Shown here: piece after piece, positions 10,975 to 13,268 of the stretch | Layout: each line of letters opens with the position of its first letter | Numbering within the stretch: the stretch's first letter is position 1 | NCBI GenBank assembly: GCA_964577215.1 | Contig: CAZNYK010000116.1 | Span: forward strand, 1-13,268 | From: UBA2329 sp964577215 | Lineage (GTDB): Bacteria > Bacteroidota > Bacteroidia > Chitinophagales > Saprospiraceae | DNA length: 13,268 bases | Reading direction: 5' to 3' | Translations under genes and position numbers: made by a program | Notes under the pieces: model-generated | What the model saw: the letters and a program-made list of their open reading frames with translations, nothing else | What the model was told of the DNA's origin: nothing | The model's database searches: none

Positions 10975-13268
10975 ATGTTTGAGTACGCCATTCTAGTTAC
11001 CCTGTACTGGGCCGCATTTTACGCGTTGTACGCCGTGGTGCTGCGCCGGCACACCTTTTTTCAGCTCAACCGCCTGTACCTGCTCGGCGCCTTGGCTGCG
11101 GGCATGGTGCTGCCCTTGCTCAAGGACATCAATTTGCAATGGGGGGCGAAGGAGGAACCTGTATTTTACGCAGCCCCTGTGGTGGAGGGCTTTGAATTCA
11201 TTTACAACTTGGAGGCTGTGGTGATTGCCCCTGCGCCCGCATCGGCGGCCTTTCCCTGGAAGACGGTACTTGCCTCCATCTATTTGCTCGGCGCCGGCTT
11301 GTGCCTATTCCGCTTTTTTGTCGGGCTGTATAAGTTGTGGCGTTTGCGGACCGGAAGTGAATTGGTGCGTGTGCAGGGCAGCAGGGTTGCCTACACCAAG
11401 GAGGGGCATTTGCCCTTTTCCTTCGGTCGTACCATTTTTTTGAGCAAGAAGACCCCGTGGAAGCCGGAAGAAGAAGCCGGCATCATAAGCCATGAGCGGG
11501 CGCACATCAGCGACGGCCACACCATGGACGTACTGGCGCTGGAATTGCTCGGCGTGGTGTTCTGGTTCAGTCCGCCCCTGTACTTGTACCGCCGCTCGCT
11601 CCGGCTCCTGCACGAGTACATAGCCGACGCCATCGTGTTGCGCACCCGGGCGCGCAGCGACTACGGGCGGCTGCTCATCCGGCAGGCCTTGCCCAGCTTG
11701 CATCCGTACATTGCACATTCCTTTCATTCTTCATTAAAACAACGAATAAGCATGATGACTAAAACACAATCCAATCCCGGGGCGCGGTGGCTCTACCTGG
11801 CTGCCGCACCCCTTGCCTTCGGGCTGGTGCTCCTGTTCTCGCAGCGCAGCGCCATAGCAGCCTCCATGCCAGAGCTATCTTCCCTGCTGAACTTTGTAGC
11901 CGATGCAGGTAAAAATACGCCCGCAGAAGTGCCGGGCAAGATCAGCATTGCTGCGCCGGCCATTTCCGGCGGAGACCCGGATATGCCTCCCGTCTTTGAG
12001 GGTTACGGAGAGATTGATACCGAACTAAAAGAAATGCGCACTTCCATTGAGGGTGTTCCTACTGTTTTCTTGTTGAATGAAGATTTATTGGAGGAGTACT
12101 CGCCAGCCGATACTTCCAAAATTGAGGACATCTTCAAAGTAGTAGAAGAAATGCCCCGCTTTCCCGGCTGTGAAAATGAGCCGTCGGAGGGCAGAAAGCA
12201 ATGCGCCGACCGCAAGATGCTGGACTTCATCTATCAAAACATCCGCTACCCGGCCAAGGCCCGCGATGCCGGCGTAGAGGGAACCGTTGTAGTTTCTTTC
12301 ATCGTAGAAAAGGACGGCGCAATTACCAATCCGCAGGTGGTGCGCAGCATCGGCGGCGGTTGTGACGAGGAGACCCTGAGGGTGATAAACATGATGCCCC
12401 GCTGGATAGCCGGCAGGCAGCGCGGCCGCGATGTGCGGGTGCAATACAACCTGCCGGTGCGTTTTAAACTGGAAGGAGCGTCTCCGATGCCCGGCGACGT
12501 TGAAGATAAAGTACCATCCCCACCGCTGCTCATTGAGGGAAAAGGACCAACCAGCCTTACCGGAGATGGCGAAAAACCTTTGATTTACGTAAACGGCACA
12601 AGAATACCCGAGGGTGATATCCGGCTTGTTTCGCCAGATCAGATTGAGAAAATTGAAGTACTCAGAGGAGACAAGGCTATTGCATTTGCCGGCCCTGAGG
12701 GCAAAGACGGGGTAGTATTGATCACCCTGAAGCCCAATGCCGGTAAGAATGCCACGCCGGCCACCGCTTCGGGCAGCCCGGGAGTTTACAAAGTCGTAGA
12801 AGAAATGCCCCGCTTTCCGGGATGTGAAGATGCCTCGCTTCAAATAGTGGAGAGAAAGAATTGCGCCGACCGGAAGATGCTGGAATTCATCTACCAAAAT
12901 CTCCGTTATCCGGCACTGGCCCGCGAAAACGGCATTGAGGGCACGGTGGTCATTTCTTACATCGTGGATACAGACGGATCGCTCAAGGACATCAAAGCTG
13001 TTCGCGGTATTGGCGGCGGCTGCGAAGAAGAAGTAGTGCGCATTGTCAATCTCATGCCGCGCTGGATACCCGGCAGGCAAAAAGGCGAGGCTGTTGCCGT
13101 GCAATTCAACCTGCCGGTGCGCTTCAATCTCGATGCGGAAACCCCGGCAAACACTGGGCCCGCCGGCTCTCAAGCGCTGAAAGTGGAAGGCTTCAAGCTG
13201 TTCCCAAACCCCTCCGACGGGAAGTTCACCCTTCAGTTCAAGGCGCCGGAAAAGCCCACGCTCATACA
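10975..13268 (+). CDS. M56 (BlaR1-like) membrane metallopeptidase with TonB, plug-like and T9SS-like modules, 3' partial
   Basis: The frame is open from the ATG at 10975 to the window end: 764 codons plus two bases, with no stop. Helices lie at about 4-24, 32-48, 100-125 and 272-289. The zinc site is HERAH (H173, E174, H177) with the downstream EYIAD (E214, D218). After the fourth helix the periplasmic part contains a TonB C-terminal-like domain (388-501), a segment resembling a TonB-receptor plug (534-586: LIYVNGTRIP, IEKIEVLRGDKA, GKDGVVLITLK), a second TonB domain (604-721), and from about 740 FKLFPNPSDGKFTLQF, which looks like a T9SS type A sorting domain. BlaR1-type proteins sense periplasmic signals and relieve BlaI repression by proteolysis, so pairing with the upstream blaI is expected. 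No beta-lactam sensor domain is seen in the visible part; the TonB modules may be the sensor or may contact the envelope. Confidence 0.9.
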   Translation, partial: MFEYAILVTLYWAAFYALYAVVLRRHTFFQLNRLYLLGALAAGMVLPLLKDINLQWGAKEEPVFYAAPVVEGFEFIYNLEAVVIAPAPASAAFPWKTVLASIYLLGAGLCLFRFFVGLYKLWRLRTGSELVRVQGSRVAYTKEGHLPFSFGRTIFLSKKTPWKPEEEAGIISHERAHISDGHTMDVLALELLGVVFWFSPPLYLYRRSLRLLHEYIADAIVLRTRARSDYGRLLIRQALPSLHPYIAHSFHSSLKQRISMMTKTQSNPGARWLYLAAAPLAFGLVLLFSQRSAIAASMPELSSLLNFVADAGKNTPAEVPGKISIAAPAISGGDPDMPPVFEGYGEIDTELKEMRTSIEGVPTVFLLNEDLLEEYSPADTSKIEDIFKVVEEMPRFPGCENEPSEGRKQCADRKMLDFIYQNIRYPAKARDAGVEGTVVVSFIVEKDGAITNPQVVRSIGGGCDEETLRVINMMPRWIAGRQRGRDVRVQYNLPVRFKLEGASPMPGDVEDKVPSPPLLIEGKGPTSLTGDGEKPLIYVNGTRIPEGDIRLVSPDQIEKIEVLRGDKAIAFAGPEGKDGVVLITLKPNAGKNATPATASGSPGVYKVVEEMPRFPGCEDASLQIVERKNCADRKMLEFIYQNLRYPALARENGIEGTVVISYIVDTDGSLKDIKAVRGIGGGCEEEVVRIVNLMPRWIPGRQKGEAVAVQFNLPVRFNLDAETPANTGPAGSQALKVEGFKLFPNPSDGKFTLQFKAPEKPTLI
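12136..13137 (+). repeat. Duplicated TonB-domain coding segment within the M56 gene
   Basis: The segment from 12136 (residue 388) recurs from 12790 (residue 606), an offset of 654 bases or 218 codons. Shared protein landmarks are KVVEEMPRFPGCE, CADRKML-FIYQN-RYPA, GGGC and MPRW-GRQ. Many codons are identical at the DNA level too, notably in the first 40 bases and around CADRKML, suggesting a fairly recent duplication or ongoing gene conversion. The plug-like segment lies between the copies. Confidence 0.85.

Noticed and set aside
10974..10981. TATGTTTG overlapping the start codon of the M56 gene
   Set aside because: A promoter here would start transcription inside the gene; it arises by chance from the ATG TTT G context.
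12085..13173. A 362-codon minus-strand frame with an internal sequence repeat
   Set aside because: The repeat simply mirrors the two TonB-domain copies on the plus strand; the plus-strand reading has real domains.
10505..13268. A beta-lactam resistance locus
   Set aside because: BlaI and an M56 peptidase are present, but there is no beta-lactamase or penicillin-binding protein gene, and the visible part of the peptidase has TonB modules in place of a penicillin-binding sensor.

Overview
The window reads as a chromosomal stretch from a member of the Bacteroidota, probably in or near Saprospiria/Chitinophagia (the class is my inference; G+C looks a little over half). The signs are promoter boxes of the TAnnTTTG type, few Shine-Dalgarno sequences, DUF4199 membrane proteins, a BlaI/M56-TonB pair, and a motif resembling a type IX secretion (T9SS) sorting domain. 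Genes fill nearly all of it and no gap exceeds 300 bases. I see no rRNA, tRNA, CRISPR array, insertion sequence or phage gene.

Left block (1-3432): a minus-strand UMF1-type MFS transporter diverges from a two-gene plus-strand unit. That unit encodes a TIM-barrel sugar phosphate isomerase/epimerase and a six-helix voltage-gated potassium channel with a C-terminal zinc ribbon.

Middle block (about 3490-9240): a good Bacteroidota-type promoter leads a tight run of seven plus-strand genes. They encode a dihydroorotase-like protein that has lost most metal-binding residues, two DUF4199 membrane proteins separated by a long stem-loop, a family 2 glycosyltransferase, a family 4 glycosyltransferase, an unrecognised five-helix membrane protein and a GmhA-type sedoheptulose 7-phosphate isomerase. 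The last four suggest cell-surface glycan or lipid-glycan synthesis.

Right block (9290-13268, continuing past the window): a strong TTG-N20-TAGCTTTG promoter overlaps two linked palindromes that look like BlaI-family operators. It drives an exported TPR protein, a BlaI-type repressor and a composite M56 (BlaR1-like) membrane metallopeptidase. The peptidase carries TonB, plug-like, TonB and T9SS-like modules and is cut off by the window end. The TPR start codon lies so close to the promoter that its message is predicted to be leaderless. A perfect 34-bp palindrome with an extra tandem half copy separates blaI from the peptidase gene and supplies the blaI stop codon.

The most interesting items are the architecture and control of the TPR-BlaI-M56 operon, the apparently dead dihydroorotase homologue, and the two intercistronic hairpins.
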